From Aurantimonas aggregata (lineage in GTDB: Bacteria; Pseudomonadota; Alphaproteobacteria; Rhizobiales; Rhizobiaceae), in contig NZ_JAAAMJ010000018.1 in the NCBI RefSeq assembly GCF_010500835.1, positions 17,920-81,919 of the forward strand: DNA of 64,000 nucleotides. The letters run 5' to 3'. Within the stretch, counting starts at the first letter, position 1; every line of letters starts with the position of its first letter. The translations under genes and the position numbers were made by a program. A model generated the notes under the pieces. It saw only the letters and a list, made by a program, of their open reading frames with translations. It did not search any database and was not told the origin of the DNA. Positions 56,685-64,000 of the stretch are shown here, in pieces.

Positions 56685-57866
56685 TCAAAATGCCCGCACC
56701 CAGCCGAAGGCGAGTTCCCTGGCCGCGCCGAGCGCGCGGTCCGCAAAGCTGCCCGAGGCCGATCCCGCCCCGGCAACAAGCGGCTGCGACAGGACGGGCG
56801 CGCCATCGACCAGCACGTCCAGGGTCGCGACCGGCGCACCCTCGGCGACGGGCGCGATCAGCGGCCCCTCGTAGCGGATCCGGGCACGGACGCGGTCGCC
56901 CGCCTCCACCGGGAGCAGCGCCGTCACCGGCGTCTGTGCGACGACCGGCACCCAGCCGGCCGTGCCGCCGAAGACGTCGGCGGTCCCGATCGTCGCCCCG
57001 GCCGCGAACAGTGGCACCTGCTCGAAGGTTTCGCTGGCCCAGCGGAGCAGCTTCGTCGCCTCTGCGGCGCGCTCGCGCTCGCTCTCGAGGCCGCTCATGG
57101 CAAGGAACGTCACCCGCCCGTCCTGCTCGGTGACGCCAAGCAGCGCGTAGCCCGACGCTTCGGTGAAGCCGGTGCCCAGCCCGTCGGCGCCGATGCCAGC
57201 CGACAGCAGCGGATTGCGGTTGCGCTGGAAGATCTTGTTCCACTCGAAGGATGGCTCGGCGTAGATCGCATAAAGCTCCGGATAGGTGGCGCGCAGATGC
57301 CGGGCGAGCCGGACCAGGTCGGTTACCGTCACCTGCTGGTCCTCGGCCGGCAGGCCGGTCGGATTGGCGAAGCGCGAATTCGTGAGGCCGAGTTCCGCCG
57401 CCCGCTCGTTCATGCGCGCTGCGAAGGCCGCTTCGGATCCCTCCATCCCCTCGGCGAGGATGATCGCGGCATCGTTGGCGGCTTGGACGATCGTGCCACG
57501 GATCAGGTCCGCGACCGGCACCTGCGAGTTCAGCGCGGCGAACATGGTCGAGGTGCCTGACGGCGCGCCGCCTGTCCGCCAGGCATGCTCGCTGACCGGA
57601 AAGGTCGTCTCGAGGCTGATCTCGCCGGAGCGGAGCGCGGCGAAAACGATCTCCATCGTCATGATCTTGGCGAGCGAGGCCGGCGGAAACGGCTGAGCCG
57701 GGTTCTTCTGGAAAAGGATCGTGCCGGTCTCGCCGTCGACCAGCAGGACTTCGTCGGCAGCCGTCTCCACCGCGGGCGGCGCGGCTTCCTGCGCCGTTAC
57801 GGACGACGCTGGAAATACCAGAACGGTCGCGGCGGCGAGCGCCGAGAGGATGGCTATCCGGAACAT
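56685..57866 (-). CDS. D-alanyl-D-alanine carboxypeptidase homologue with altered SxN and KTG motifs
   Basis: Peptidase S11 (DacA/DacF-like) protein of 393 aa with signal peptide (residues 1-25, SSVTAQE). The nucleophile motif is intact (S64-L-A-K67 in PPASLAKIMT). The SxN motif, normally SAN or SGN, is A129-A-N131 (IVQAANDAAI), and the KTG motif is G231-T-G233 (ADGLGTGFTEASGY). The C-terminal PBP5-like beta domain (GATIGTADVFGGTAGWVPVV) is present. Loss of Ser and Lys from two of three active-site motifs makes normal carboxypeptidase activity doubtful. It follows rlpA in the same direction, so a cell-wall role remains likely. Confidence 0.9.
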   Translation of the reverse strand: MFRIAILSALAAATVLVFPASSVTAQEAAPPAVETAADEVLLVDGETGTILFQKNPAQPFPPASLAKIMTMEIVFAALRSGEISLETTFPVSEHAWRTGGAPSGTSTMFAALNSQVPVADLIRGTIVQAANDAAIILAEGMEGSEAAFAARMNERAAELGLTNSRFANPTGLPAEDQQVTVTDLVRLARHLRATYPELYAIYAEPSFEWNKIFQRNRNPLLSAGIGADGLGTGFTEASGYALLGVTEQDGRVTFLAMSGLESERERAAEATKLLRWASETFEQVPLFAAGATIGTADVFGGTAGWVPVVAQTPVTALLPVEAGDRVRARIRYEGPLIAPVAEGAPVATLDVLVDGAPVLSQPLVAGAGSASGSFADRALGAARELAFGWVRAF

Positions 57867-57967
57867 GGGGCGGACCTTCGGCCTGGCGCCGGACACAAGC
57901 ATTGCGTCCGCGGAACGAGCCCAAAATAGGCCGCCGGCCGGTCCTACGGCAAGTTCGTTCGTGCCGG

Positions 57968-59089
57968 TCAGTCGCGAATGACGAATGCGTCGCCGGCCCC
58001 GACCTGCCACAGGCGCCGCAGCACCGCATCGGCGGAGGCGTCGGCGTCGACGCGCAAGGATGTGGATATCATCGCGGTACCGGGCACGGTCTCCGTTTCC
58101 AGCGCACCCTCGCCTAGCGTCACGCTGCGGACGCGCTCCATCAGGGCCGGATCGATGACGCCGATCTGGATCCGTTCGGCGGCTGAAGCCTGCGGCACGG
58201 CCGCTACCTGCTGGACCGCGGCGAGCGCGCCGCCTTCGGCCGTTGCGCCAGCATAGGAGGAGCTGAACGCCGGGATGCGGCTGGCGCCCAGCAGCCGGCC
58301 GAGATCGATGCCACCCGCGCGGCCGGTATCGTCGGTGGTCCGGTCCAGCGGACGCACGCCGGGCAGCCCGATGGCGCCGGCAAAGGCCATCAGCGACCCG
58401 CCTTCGCGCGATGCCCCCTGCCCTTCGGCGACCATGACCGGGGCTTCGCCGGCGGCCTGGCCGGGCTGATAGCTCGCCATCAGCACCGGGGTATCGTCGC
58501 CCTCGAGCGGTGCGCGGCCGACATATTCGACCTTCACGTCGGCGATTCCGGCGTTCTTGAAGCCGAGCAGTTCGGCCGCCTGCGACGAGACGTCGATCTC
58601 GCGGCCATGCGAAAACGGGCCGCGATCGTTGACGCGGACCATCACGCGGCTGCCGGTCTCGACATTGGTGACCATCGCATAGGACGGCAGCGGGAACGTC
58701 TTGTGGGCGGCCGACAGGCCGTGCATGTCGTAGATCTCGCCGTTCGCGGTCAGCCGGCCGTGGAAGTTCGGCCCGTACCAGGAGGCCTGGCCCTCGCCGA
58801 CATAGCCCGGCTCGTCCTTGGGATAGTACCACTCGCCGCGGACCTTGTAGGGCTTGCCGACATGGGCGCGGCCGCCGCCCTTGGGAACGCGCTTGAGATT
58901 GGTGACGCGGGGGCTGGCCGGGACGCCGAAGGTTTTGGAGTCGAATTTCACGGCGGTGCCGATCTCGGCAACCTCGTCGCCTGACGCGTCGGCGCTGGTA
59001 CCCTGACAAGCCGGCAACACCAGCCCCGCGGCCAACATCACGCCGAGGGCGATCATCCGACGCCCATGATCCGCTGCCACGATGGCCAT
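57968..59089 (-). CDS. rlpA: RlpA-like lipoprotein (septal ring lytic transglycosylase type)
   Basis: Outer-membrane lipoprotein of 373 aa. The lipobox is L-P-A-C28 after a hydrophobic signal. The double-psi beta-barrel domain (residues about 98-180) reads GQASWYGPNFHGRLTANGE with the catalytic pair H129 (SAAHKTFP) and D155 (VRVNDRGPF). A long Gly/Ala linker leads to a C-terminal segment IQIGVIDP...STSLRVDADASADAVLRRLWQVGAGDAFVIRD that looks like a degenerate SPOR domain. I chose the ATG at 59089 because AAGGGGG precedes it; an ATG six codons upstream is in frame. Denuded glycan at the septum is the known substrate of active RlpA. Confidence 0.92.
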   Translation of the reverse strand: MAIVAADHGRRMIALGVMLAAGLVLPACQGTSADASGDEVAEIGTAVKFDSKTFGVPASPRVTNLKRVPKGGGRAHVGKPYKVRGEWYYPKDEPGYVGEGQASWYGPNFHGRLTANGEIYDMHGLSAAHKTFPLPSYAMVTNVETGSRVMVRVNDRGPFSHGREIDVSSQAAELLGFKNAGIADVKVEYVGRAPLEGDDTPVLMASYQPGQAAGEAPVMVAEGQGASREGGSLMAFAGAIGLPGVRPLDRTTDDTGRAGGIDLGRLLGASRIPAFSSSYAGATAEGGALAAVQQVAAVPQASAAERIQIGVIDPALMERVRSVTLGEGALETETVPGTAMISTSLRVDADASADAVLRRLWQVGAGDAFVIRD

Positions 59090-59107
59090 GCGGTCCCCCT
59101 TCCCCAT

Positions 59108-59551
59108 GCGAACTCTGTACTAAGGCGCGACGGACGCTCCCCAGCGCCCGCACCCCTGAAGCCGCCGAGTTAACAGCGTATGAATCTGTGAATCAACGTG
59201 ACCGGACGTGAAAAATCGGCGTCCCCGCCCGTTCGCTCTCTTGACAGTGGCCCACGTGCACAAGGCGCGATCCGGGCGCGCCGCCTGTCATCTCGCCGGG
59301 ATCGCGCGAGTGCCCGGCTGCCCCGGCCGCCAAGCGGTTGCTCGCGCAACCAGATCGGCGATGAGGCCACAGAACGGCATCACGCGGCGGCCCCTGAACC
59401 CGGACAAAAGCCACATTTCCGCTCGATCAACGCCGCATTCGAATTTCGATCACGAATTGTTTCGATGAAGCGTCCAACACATCGCCGCCGATCCGCGCAC
59501 CCTGCGCTACCCTTGTCATGGCGACGCCGCGCAGGTAACTCGGCAGACAGC
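59108..59551. other. non-coding stretch upstream of rlpA and tRNA-Ser
   Basis: No gene is visible. It should contain the promoter of rlpA (minus strand) and that of tRNA-Ser (plus strand). A perfect -35 hexamer TTGACA occurs at 59241-59246 (plus strand), but no matching -10 box follows at 16-18 bases, so I do not call a promoter. The last 36 bases also encode the C-terminal end of the island recombinase on the minus strand. Confidence 0.45.
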
Positions 59552-61348
59552 GGATGGGTGGCCGAGCGGTTGAAGGCACCGGTCTTGAAAACCGGCGGGC
59601 GGGAGACCGTCTCGTGGGTTCGAATCCCACCCCATCCGCCATCTGCGTTCATATCTGCGAACCCCAGGCGCAACCAGTCGGTCCGGCTCCTCTTCATCAG
59701 TCTGGTTGCCGATTGCCTCCTCAAGAGCGTCGGTCTCGCCCACGATCGTTATCGTCTCGGCACAGACCACAATTTCGGCCACGATGGAGCGAAGGTACGT
59801 TTTCAAAACTGGATTGGCCGCGCCGCTTAGCCGATCTCTCATTCGTTCAGAAAAAAGGAGAATCTGCGTAGCCGTGACAGGCTCTGAGACATCCGTCTGA
59901 ATGGTCGCTTGGTTGAGCGCGGCGCGTGCCAGTTGCGACTCGTCCTGTGCTTGCTGAACGGATCGAACGAACGTCGGATTCGTGGCTAGGTCGTTCACCA
60001 ATCTCGCTGTATTGAGCAGATGGGCCAGAGCGGCGTCGGCTGCTTGCAGCCTCCGCCGCAGCGCCGGCAACAGCATTGTCTGTGAACTTTCGATAATGCG
60101 ACGCCGGTTGTCGATCTCATGCAGCAATACAGCAAGGCGAGAGGGCTCTAGGACGACCTCTCTAATGCTTGTTAATACAATTTCATTCAAATAATCCTCT
60201 GGAAATAGCACACCCGGGCAGTCTGATCGGCCTTTTCGAGCCTCTTGGGAACAGCGATAATATCTGTATACTTTTTTACTTTTCCCAGTGCCAGTTCGAA
60301 GGATCAGACTTGATCCACAAATGCACCGTGCTATACCAGAAAGTAACAGTGCGCTGCTAATCGCCTTTGCAGGATTTTTCAGCGGATCTTTGGCCTGAAG
60401 CATCGTTTGCGCTTGGTAAAAATCACTCTTGTCGATTATCTCTGGGCATTTTATTATTATGGGGCCATCATATTCAACATAACCGTCTTGGTTTGGGTTT
60501 TGGTTGAAATGATATTCACCATAGTAAACAGGGTTGGTAAGAATTCTATGGACCGCATTTAGGCTCCACCGCGAAATATCTCTGGTCAGAAGTCCATCTT
60601 TGTTTAGACGGGTCGTTATATTTCGGATACCCATCGGCGGCCCGCTGCCGTCTCCGTAAAGATAAAAGCAAAATATCTTTTTTATTATAGGCCTTTGCTG
60701 TTCGTCCACTACTAAGCGGCTTCTGCGCACCCCTCGCTCATTCAGATTATACTCCAGCATGTAACCTGGCGGCGGACGGCCTCCGGGCCATAGGTTTTCA
60801 CGGGCCATCCTGTTGCGCGCGTTCCTGACATTCACCGAAGTGATCAAGGAATGCTGTTGATCGAACATCTGGCTTAGTTTCCGGCTCATAAATCCGGCGA
60901 TATCCTTGGAAAAGAATTGGCTAACGCTTACAACCTCGACGCCATTTTCAAGAAGCCGCGCTTCATTGAAGCCCGCATTATCCATATTCCTCGCAAAGCG
61001 ACTTGTGTGGTATATAATTATTACGTCATAGGGTTTATCTTCAGATAATGCATTTCGCATCATCTTCTGAAACTGTGGTCGCTTGTCTGTCTTCGCTGAC
61101 CTTCCCGGATCAGAAAACGTATCAACGACGATAATAGCATTTTGGCTTGCATACAAATTACATCGTGCATACTGGTCCGGAATCGATATATTCTTTTCTG
61201 CGCTCTTAGGATCGGACACTCTCGTATATATGACTCCGCGACGGCTCGCTGTAGCCGCTGCTGTCTCCCCCTTGGACACGCTGATACGAGCTGTACGCTG
61301 GGAGCGGATGCCCTTACCACTGCGAAGGGATGCGAGATTATCACTCAT
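59516..61348 (-). CDS. large serine recombinase of an integrated element, running through tRNA-Ser
   Basis: Large serine recombinase of 610 aa. The resolvase domain has the catalytic S45 in GVIYTRVSDPKS and the conserved IIIYHTSRFARN; a recombinase domain (about 195-310), a zinc ribbon (ARCICGSSLIL ... YYRCSQ ... SDCPG, about 345-390) and a coiled-coil region follow. The gene is AT-richer than the host genes. Its frame does not stop before the chromosome: residues about 570-599 are encoded antisense to tRNA-Ser, giving the tell-tale GWDSNPRDGLPPAGFQD, and the last 11 by host DNA beyond the tRNA 5' end. The natural C-terminus therefore depends on integration, or the biologically relevant end lies earlier. 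Confidence 0.88.
   Translation of the reverse strand: MSDNLASLRSGKGIRSQRTARISVSKGETAAATASRRGVIYTRVSDPKSAEKNISIPDQYARCNLYASQNAIIVVDTFSDPGRSAKTDKRPQFQKMMRNALSEDKPYDVIIIYHTSRFARNMDNAGFNEARLLENGVEVVSVSQFFSKDIAGFMSRKLSQMFDQQHSLITSVNVRNARNRMARENLWPGGRPPPGYMLEYNLNERGVRRSRLVVDEQQRPIIKKIFCFYLYGDGSGPPMGIRNITTRLNKDGLLTRDISRWSLNAVHRILTNPVYYGEYHFNQNPNQDGYVEYDGPIIIKCPEIIDKSDFYQAQTMLQAKDPLKNPAKAISSALLLSGIARCICGSSLILRTGTGKSKKVYRYYRCSQEARKGRSDCPGVLFPEDYLNEIVLTSIREVVLEPSRLAVLLHEIDNRRRIIESSQTMLLPALRRRLQAADAALAHLLNTARLVNDLATNPTFVRSVQQAQDESQLARAALNQATIQTDVSEPVTATQILLFSERMRDRLSGAANPVLKTYLRSIVAEIVVCAETITIVGETDALEEAIGNQTDEEEPDRLVAPGVRRYERRWRMGWDSNPRDGLPPAGFQDRCLQPLGHPSAVCRVTCAASP
59552..59641 (+). tRNA. tRNA-Ser(UGA)
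   Basis: 90-base serine tRNA with encoded CCA. The acceptor stem GGATGGG (59552-59558) pairs with CCCATCC (59631-59637), discriminator G. D-stem GCC/GGC, anticodon stem CCGGT/ACCGG with loop CTTGAAA (anticodon TGA at 59586-59588), a long variable arm typical of class II tRNAs, and T-arm GTGGG-TTCGAAT-CCCAC (59614-59630) are all intact. It reads UCA (and other UCN by wobble) codons. Its 3' end is the junction with the integrated element. Confidence 0.97.
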
Positions 61349-61655
61349 CTGGGTCCCTCTCCGGTGGTATCGCGTTCAACACGTATCCTCGATCCGGGTC
61401 GCCTGCTTCCGCGATCAAAGCCTCGGCCGCACAAACCTCCCGTGTCGTCACCATAATAAATCCACGACAGATAACACGCAGCCCGCTGACCTTGCGGCTC
61501 CCGCTTGGTCTGAGTTTGCGTCTGTTCGTTGACCCCGTCGATGCGGCGTGATCGTCTGCCTGGGCGGAGCGGAGTTTTCGTCGTGGTCGATGGTAGCTGG
61601 GCGCAACCACTCCTGCACCTCTATGCTCGGAAGCTGGATGGTCCTCTTCAGTCAT
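61341..61655 (-). CDS. possible small hypothetical protein upstream of the recombinase
   Basis: A 104-codon frame whose stop overlaps the recombinase start by eight bases, so it could be translationally coupled. The product (MTEEDHPASEHRGAG...) is rich in Arg, Ser and Ala with no recognised domain; the second half (VTTREVCAAEALIAEAGDPDRGYVLNAIPPERD) looks more protein-like. Small helper genes often precede large serine recombinases in Rhizobiales (for instance DUF2924), but this is not one I recognise. It could be a fragment or a chance frame. The remaining 44 bases up to the IS orfB hold nothing visible. Confidence 0.35.
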   Translation of the reverse strand: MTEEDHPASEHRGAGVVAPSYHRPRRKLRSAQADDHAASTGSTNRRKLRPSGSRKVSGLRVICRGFIMVTTREVCAAEALIAEAGDPDRGYVLNAIPPERDPDE

Positions 61656-61699
61656 TCTAATAACTCCCTGACACTCATTACCGGAAATTACGCGCCCAT

Positions 61700-62869
61700 T
61701 TAAGCGTAAATCGAAGCTCCCGGGAAGTCGGATTCAAGCATTAATTTAGCTTTATTTCTCTCGCCGTCGAGTGAAGAAAATACACCTATAACAAGACAAA
61801 AAGTAGTCGAATTACTTAGTTCCAATGCGAAAGGATTCGAGCGTGAGCGGGCGCTGTACACAGTCCAAAAAACGGGTTTCGAACCCTTTCTGGCGCACAA
61901 TGAATCCTTCGCAGTTAAACCGGACCAGGTCGTGCGCACCCGATTTTCGCTGAGTTCGCTCCCGGCGGTTTTGCTGAGTTCGTTTGCGGGTTGAGCGACG
62001 GGCGTCGACGCGGAGCCATTGCTGAGGCGCAGCGTCGGCGCCCGTTGCGGATGGAAGGTGGCGGCGAAGGCGGACGGGGTGCTCCAGCCGAGTGCGGAAT
62101 GGGGACGGGTCGTGTTGTAGTCGGCCTGCCATCGGGCCAGCATCGCTCGCGCATGGTGCAGGGACGAGAACAGCGTCTCGTTCAGAAGCTCGTCGCGAAG
62201 ACGGCCGTTGAAGCTTTCGATGAAGGCATTCTGCGTCGGCTTGCCCGGGGCGATGTAGTGCCACTCGATATGCGTCTTGTCGGCCCAGGCGAGGATGGCA
62301 TTGCTGGTGAACTCGCTGCCGTTGTCCGAGACGATCATTGTCGGCTTGCCATGGCGGGCGATCAGCCGCTCCAGTTCGCGTGCGACGCGAGTTCCGGAGA
62401 GCGAGGTGTCGGCAATCAGCGCCAGGTTCTGGCGGGAGCAGTCGTCGACGACCGCCAGGATCCGAAAGCGGCGACCATCGGTAAACTGGTCGGAAACGAA
62501 GTCCAGCGACCAGCGCTCGCCCGGCGCCAGAGGCAGCCGGATCGGCGCCCTGGTTCCGATCGCCCGCTTGCGACCGCCGCGGCGGCGCACCGCCAATCGC
62601 TCCTCGCGGTAGAGACGGAAGAGCTTCTTGTGGTTGACCGCGTGTCCCTCCCGCTTCAGCAGGACATGCAGGCGCCGGTATCCAAAGCGCCGACGCTCCC
62701 GGGCAAGGGCGACCATGCGCTCGCGCAGGGCCTCGTCCTGTGGTCGGATGGAGCGATAGCGGACCGTCATGCGGCAGCAGCCGATGGTTTTACACGCCCG
62801 CCGTTCGCTCATCTCGTGGCGCTCCATGAGATGGGCGACGGCACTCCGCCTGGCCGCGGGCGTCACCAC
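61700..62869 (-). CDS. IS3-family (IS407-like) transposase OrfB, with read-out extension
   Basis: DDE integrase-type catalytic protein, 389 aa as open frame. Start [26 protein letters not shown]; helix-turn-helix region [14 protein letters not shown]; acidic triad in [24 protein letters not shown] and [14 protein letters not shown] with the usual spacing of about 35 residues between the last two. Known members end about 275-300 residues in; here no stop occurs and about 90 extra residues (from about [11 protein letters not shown] on) are read from flanking sequence. The GTG at 62869 overlaps the orfA stop. A fusion product with normal -1 frameshift from orfA is possible. Confidence 0.88.
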   Translation of the reverse strand: MVTPAARRSAVAHLMERHEMSERRACKTIGCCRMTVRYRSIRPQDEALRERMVALARERRRFGYRRLHVLLKREGHAVNHKKLFRLYREERLAVRRRGGRKRAIGTRAPIRLPLAPGERWSLDFVSDQFTDGRRFRILAVVDDCSRQNLALIADTSLSGTRVARELERLIARHGKPTMIVSDNGSEFTSNAILAWADKTHIEWHYIAPGKPTQNAFIESFNGRLRDELLNETLFSSLHHARAMLARWQADYNTTRPHSALGWSTPSAFAATFHPQRAPTLRLSNGSASTPVAQPANELSKTAGSELSENRVRTTWSGLTAKDSLCARKGSKPVFWTVYSARSRSNPFALELSNSTTFCLVIGVFSSLDGERNKAKLMLESDFPGASIYA

Positions 62870-63187
62870 TTCTTTCCCAGAAGATCCTTCAGGGCGACAT
62901 TGTCTAACATCGCGTCCGCCAGCATCCGCTTCAGCTTGGTGTTCTCATCCTCAAGCGCTCGCAGGCGCCGCGCCTCGCTGACATCCATCCCGCCGAACCT
63001 GGCTTTCCATTTGTAGACGCTCGCATCGCTGACACCGTGCTTGCGGCACAGATCGGCGACCGGCACCCCGGCCTCGTGCTCCTTCAGGATGCCGATGATC
63101 TGTTCTTCCGAAAAACGACTGCGCTTCATGTCCTGGTCCTCTCGATGGGCCAGAACGAACTTCAAACTGGATTAGGCAGAGGGGGCA
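61901..63187 (-). mobile_element. IS3-family insertion sequence, IS407-like (approximate ends)
   Basis: Two-gene IS of about 1.29 kb: orfA then orfB on the minus strand. Candidate ends, read inward, are TGCCCCCTCTGCCTAATCCAG (from 63187) and TGAATCCTTCGCAGTTAAAC (from 61901); they agree only partly, so the left end is uncertain. No convincing 4-bp target duplication is seen (ACAA left, ACGT right). It lies inside the tRNA-Ser island, between recombinase and membrane-protein genes. Confidence 0.6.
62863..63129 (-). CDS. IS3-family transposase OrfA
   Basis: DNA-binding regulatory subunit, 88 aa, starting [21 protein letters not shown] at the ATG at 63129 (AGAGGA eight bases upstream). Helix-turn-helix [27 protein letters not shown] is followed by a leucine-zipper-like coiled coil [21 protein letters not shown], ending [10 protein letters not shown]. 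This text is characteristic of the IS407 group. It binds the inverted repeats and dimerises with OrfB. Confidence 0.92.
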   Translation of the reverse strand: MKRSRFSEEQIIGILKEHEAGVPVADLCRKHGVSDASVYKWKARFGGMDVSEARRLRALEDENTKLKRMLADAMLDNVALKDLLGKKW

Positions 63188-63289
63188 ACGTCAGCAGTTA
63201 TATCCCGCTTAATCCGCCATTCTACCAAAACTCACCCGCGGCTGCGCTTATGGTTCCTATCCTCTTGAATAGGTAGGTTAAGAGGCATC

Positions 63290-63928
63290 CTATTTGCCTT
63301 TCGGAACATGTAACGGCGTTTCGATTTGAGCCCACCAACCTTCCAGATGTGACATCATCGAATTAATATCTCCGTACCATAAAACCAACGCTGAAACCGC
63401 GCAAACAGCTGTCATCAGAAACAAGAACCAAGTTGTAGCTCTCAGCGTTACGCCGGACACTCCAAGATCCATTGAGAGTAGGATATCACTACTCCCGAGG
63501 AAAATTCTCGCGAGGGCCTTCTCAGATATATTCTTGTCGAGGTAAATCCGAGCCAGTGATAGACGCTGTAATTGGTGGTATCGTATAGTTCGATACACTA
63601 ACCATAAACATGCCAATCCGACCGCAAGCAGAGCCGCCGCTGTAGCCCTAACGTATTCTGCATCCGATCGTAACATATAGCCAAATGACGCCCCTGACAC
63701 GCTAAGATACCAAAATGGCACAAGCCATCGGATGCTATCCCAATGGCGCAAATTCTCAAGAGCTCGATTTAGCACCGAATCAGGTATCAAACTCTCAGCG
63801 CTGCCCGTCGGATACTCTCTGAGTGCCGAGTGAAGCACCTGCTTTGCCAAATCATATATATGCGCGTCTTCTGTGGAGCGCACCCCGTTTTGACCGAACA
63901 GGTGGCATAGCCGATAAGGCATAGGCAT
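63290..63928 (-). CDS. hypothetical membrane protein in the island, 212 aa
   Basis: I do not recognise a family. Three membrane helices are predicted by eye: about 69-87 (WLVPFWYLSVSGASFGYML), about 94-116 (TAAALLAVGLACLWLVYRTI) and about 170-188 (TTWFLFLMTAVCAVSALVLWYG). A soluble N-terminus (about 65 residues, AHIYDLAKQVLHSALREYP) and a helical segment between helices 2 and 3 flank them. Codon use and base composition are AT-rich, unlike the core chromosome, in keeping with island cargo. The upstream end lies near the window edge, so an operon partner may be cut off. The ATG at 63928 is one of two close in-frame starts. Confidence 0.6.
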   Translation of the reverse strand: MPMPYRLCHLFGQNGVRSTEDAHIYDLAKQVLHSALREYPTGSAESLIPDSVLNRALENLRHWDSIRWLVPFWYLSVSGASFGYMLRSDAEYVRATAAALLAVGLACLWLVYRTIRYHQLQRLSLARIYLDKNISEKALARIFLGSSDILLSMDLGVSGVTLRATTWFLFLMTAVCAVSALVLWYGDINSMMSHLEGWWAQIETPLHVPKGK

Positions 63929-64000
63929 CCGCCTATGAGTACGACTATGTCGAAAGCTCCTGATGGCCCGTTTTCTCGGGTTGAAGTAATCACTTCCGTT

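Larger units (their letters stand above)
59642..64000. mobile_element. genomic island integrated at tRNA-Ser (left part)
   Basis: From the base after the tRNA CCA the sequence becomes visibly AT-richer and contains only recombinase, IS and unknown genes; no core gene occurs to the right edge. The tRNA-proximal position and tail-first orientation of the recombinase are those of an integrative element. The tRNA gene is complete, so the left attachment site restores it. The right boundary (a partial repeat of the tRNA 3' end) is not in the window. Element type (ICE, IME, prophage remnant) cannot be decided. Confidence 0.75.

Noticed and set aside
56685..59153. A single 822-aa fusion joining an rlpA-strand frame with the D,D-carboxypeptidase
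   Set aside because: The N-terminal 430 codons are an out-of-frame shadow of rlpA; the carboxypeptidase has its own signal peptide and ATG at 57866.
59241..59270. Strong tRNA-Ser promoter at TTGACA
   Set aside because: No -10 sequence at proper spacing and it is about 300 bases from the tRNA.
59380..59724. Minus-strand frames with GGIRTHETVSRPPVFKTGAFN and similar text
   Set aside because: Well-known spurious translation of a serine tRNA gene in antisense; no real protein.
63787..63993. 68-codon frame overlapping the start of the island membrane protein
   Set aside because: Shares DNA with the longer 212-codon frame and lacks a ribosome site; its hydrophobic run looks accidental, although a frameshifted N-terminus cannot be fully excluded.

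Overview
The window is about 60 kb of compact, GC-rich alphaproteobacterial core chromosome followed by about 4.4 kb of AT-richer acquired DNA at the right edge. Gene content and order point to a member of the Hyphomicrobiales (Rhizobiales): topA-dprA-plsY-pyrC-pyrB in a row, an NDUFA12-type complex I subunit next to DUF2155, aat, accC and accB, a split gatCA/gatB, a large RNase E with an acidic insert in its S1 domain, a suf operon preceded by an Irr-box-like palindrome, and a release factor 2 beginning VRAEIE. I cannot name genus or family from the sequence alone.

Layout. 1-6.8 kb (minus strand): topA (cut by the left edge), dprA, plsY, a dihydroorotase homologue that has lost its metal-binding motif, and pyrB, with several start/stop overlaps. 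6.9-16.6 kb: aidB-like acyl-CoA dehydrogenase, a pair of small membrane proteins, ruvX, a UPF0173 metallohydrolase, then gatC-GNAT-gatA and gatB-GNAT separated by a small conserved protein and a Uma2 nuclease, then the NDUFA12-like protein. 16.8-23.8 kb: DUF2155 protein; aat, accC, accB and aroQ on the minus strand; a DsbA-fold protein coupled to a BepA-like M48 protease; an aminotransferase. 23.9-35.3 kb: rne, an amidase, PBP1A, prfB with a programmed +1 frameshift, an M23 peptidase, a DUF455 ferritin-like protein and a Bcp peroxiredoxin. 35.5-42.0 kb: a 1083-residue AsmA/DUF3971 protein, tyrS, anmK and an alpha/beta hydrolase.

42.2-50.1 kb is a nine-gene SUF iron-sulfur assembly operon: NifS-like desulfurase, sufB, a small ABM-like protein, sufC, sufD, sufS, a SufT-like protein, a VOC protein and sufA. 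50.1-59.1 kb holds a TfoX-N protein, mazG, and a long minus-strand run rlpA, a D,D-carboxypeptidase homologue, tmk, holB, metG, tatD and an MBL hydrolase.

At 59.55-59.64 kb lies tRNA-Ser(UGA). Immediately at its 3' end an integrated element begins. It carries a large serine recombinase whose reading frame runs antisense through the whole tRNA gene and stops in host DNA, an IS3-family (IS407-like) insertion sequence, and an uncharacterised three-helix membrane protein. The far end of the element is outside the window.

The points most worth a second look are the recombinase/tRNA-Ser junction, the acetyltransferase genes coupled to both gat loci, the motif-deficient dihydroorotase and D,D-carboxypeptidase homologues, the prfB frameshift site, and the Irr-box-like palindrome with an ABM-like gene inside the suf operon. 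I found no CRISPR array, rRNA or complete phage.
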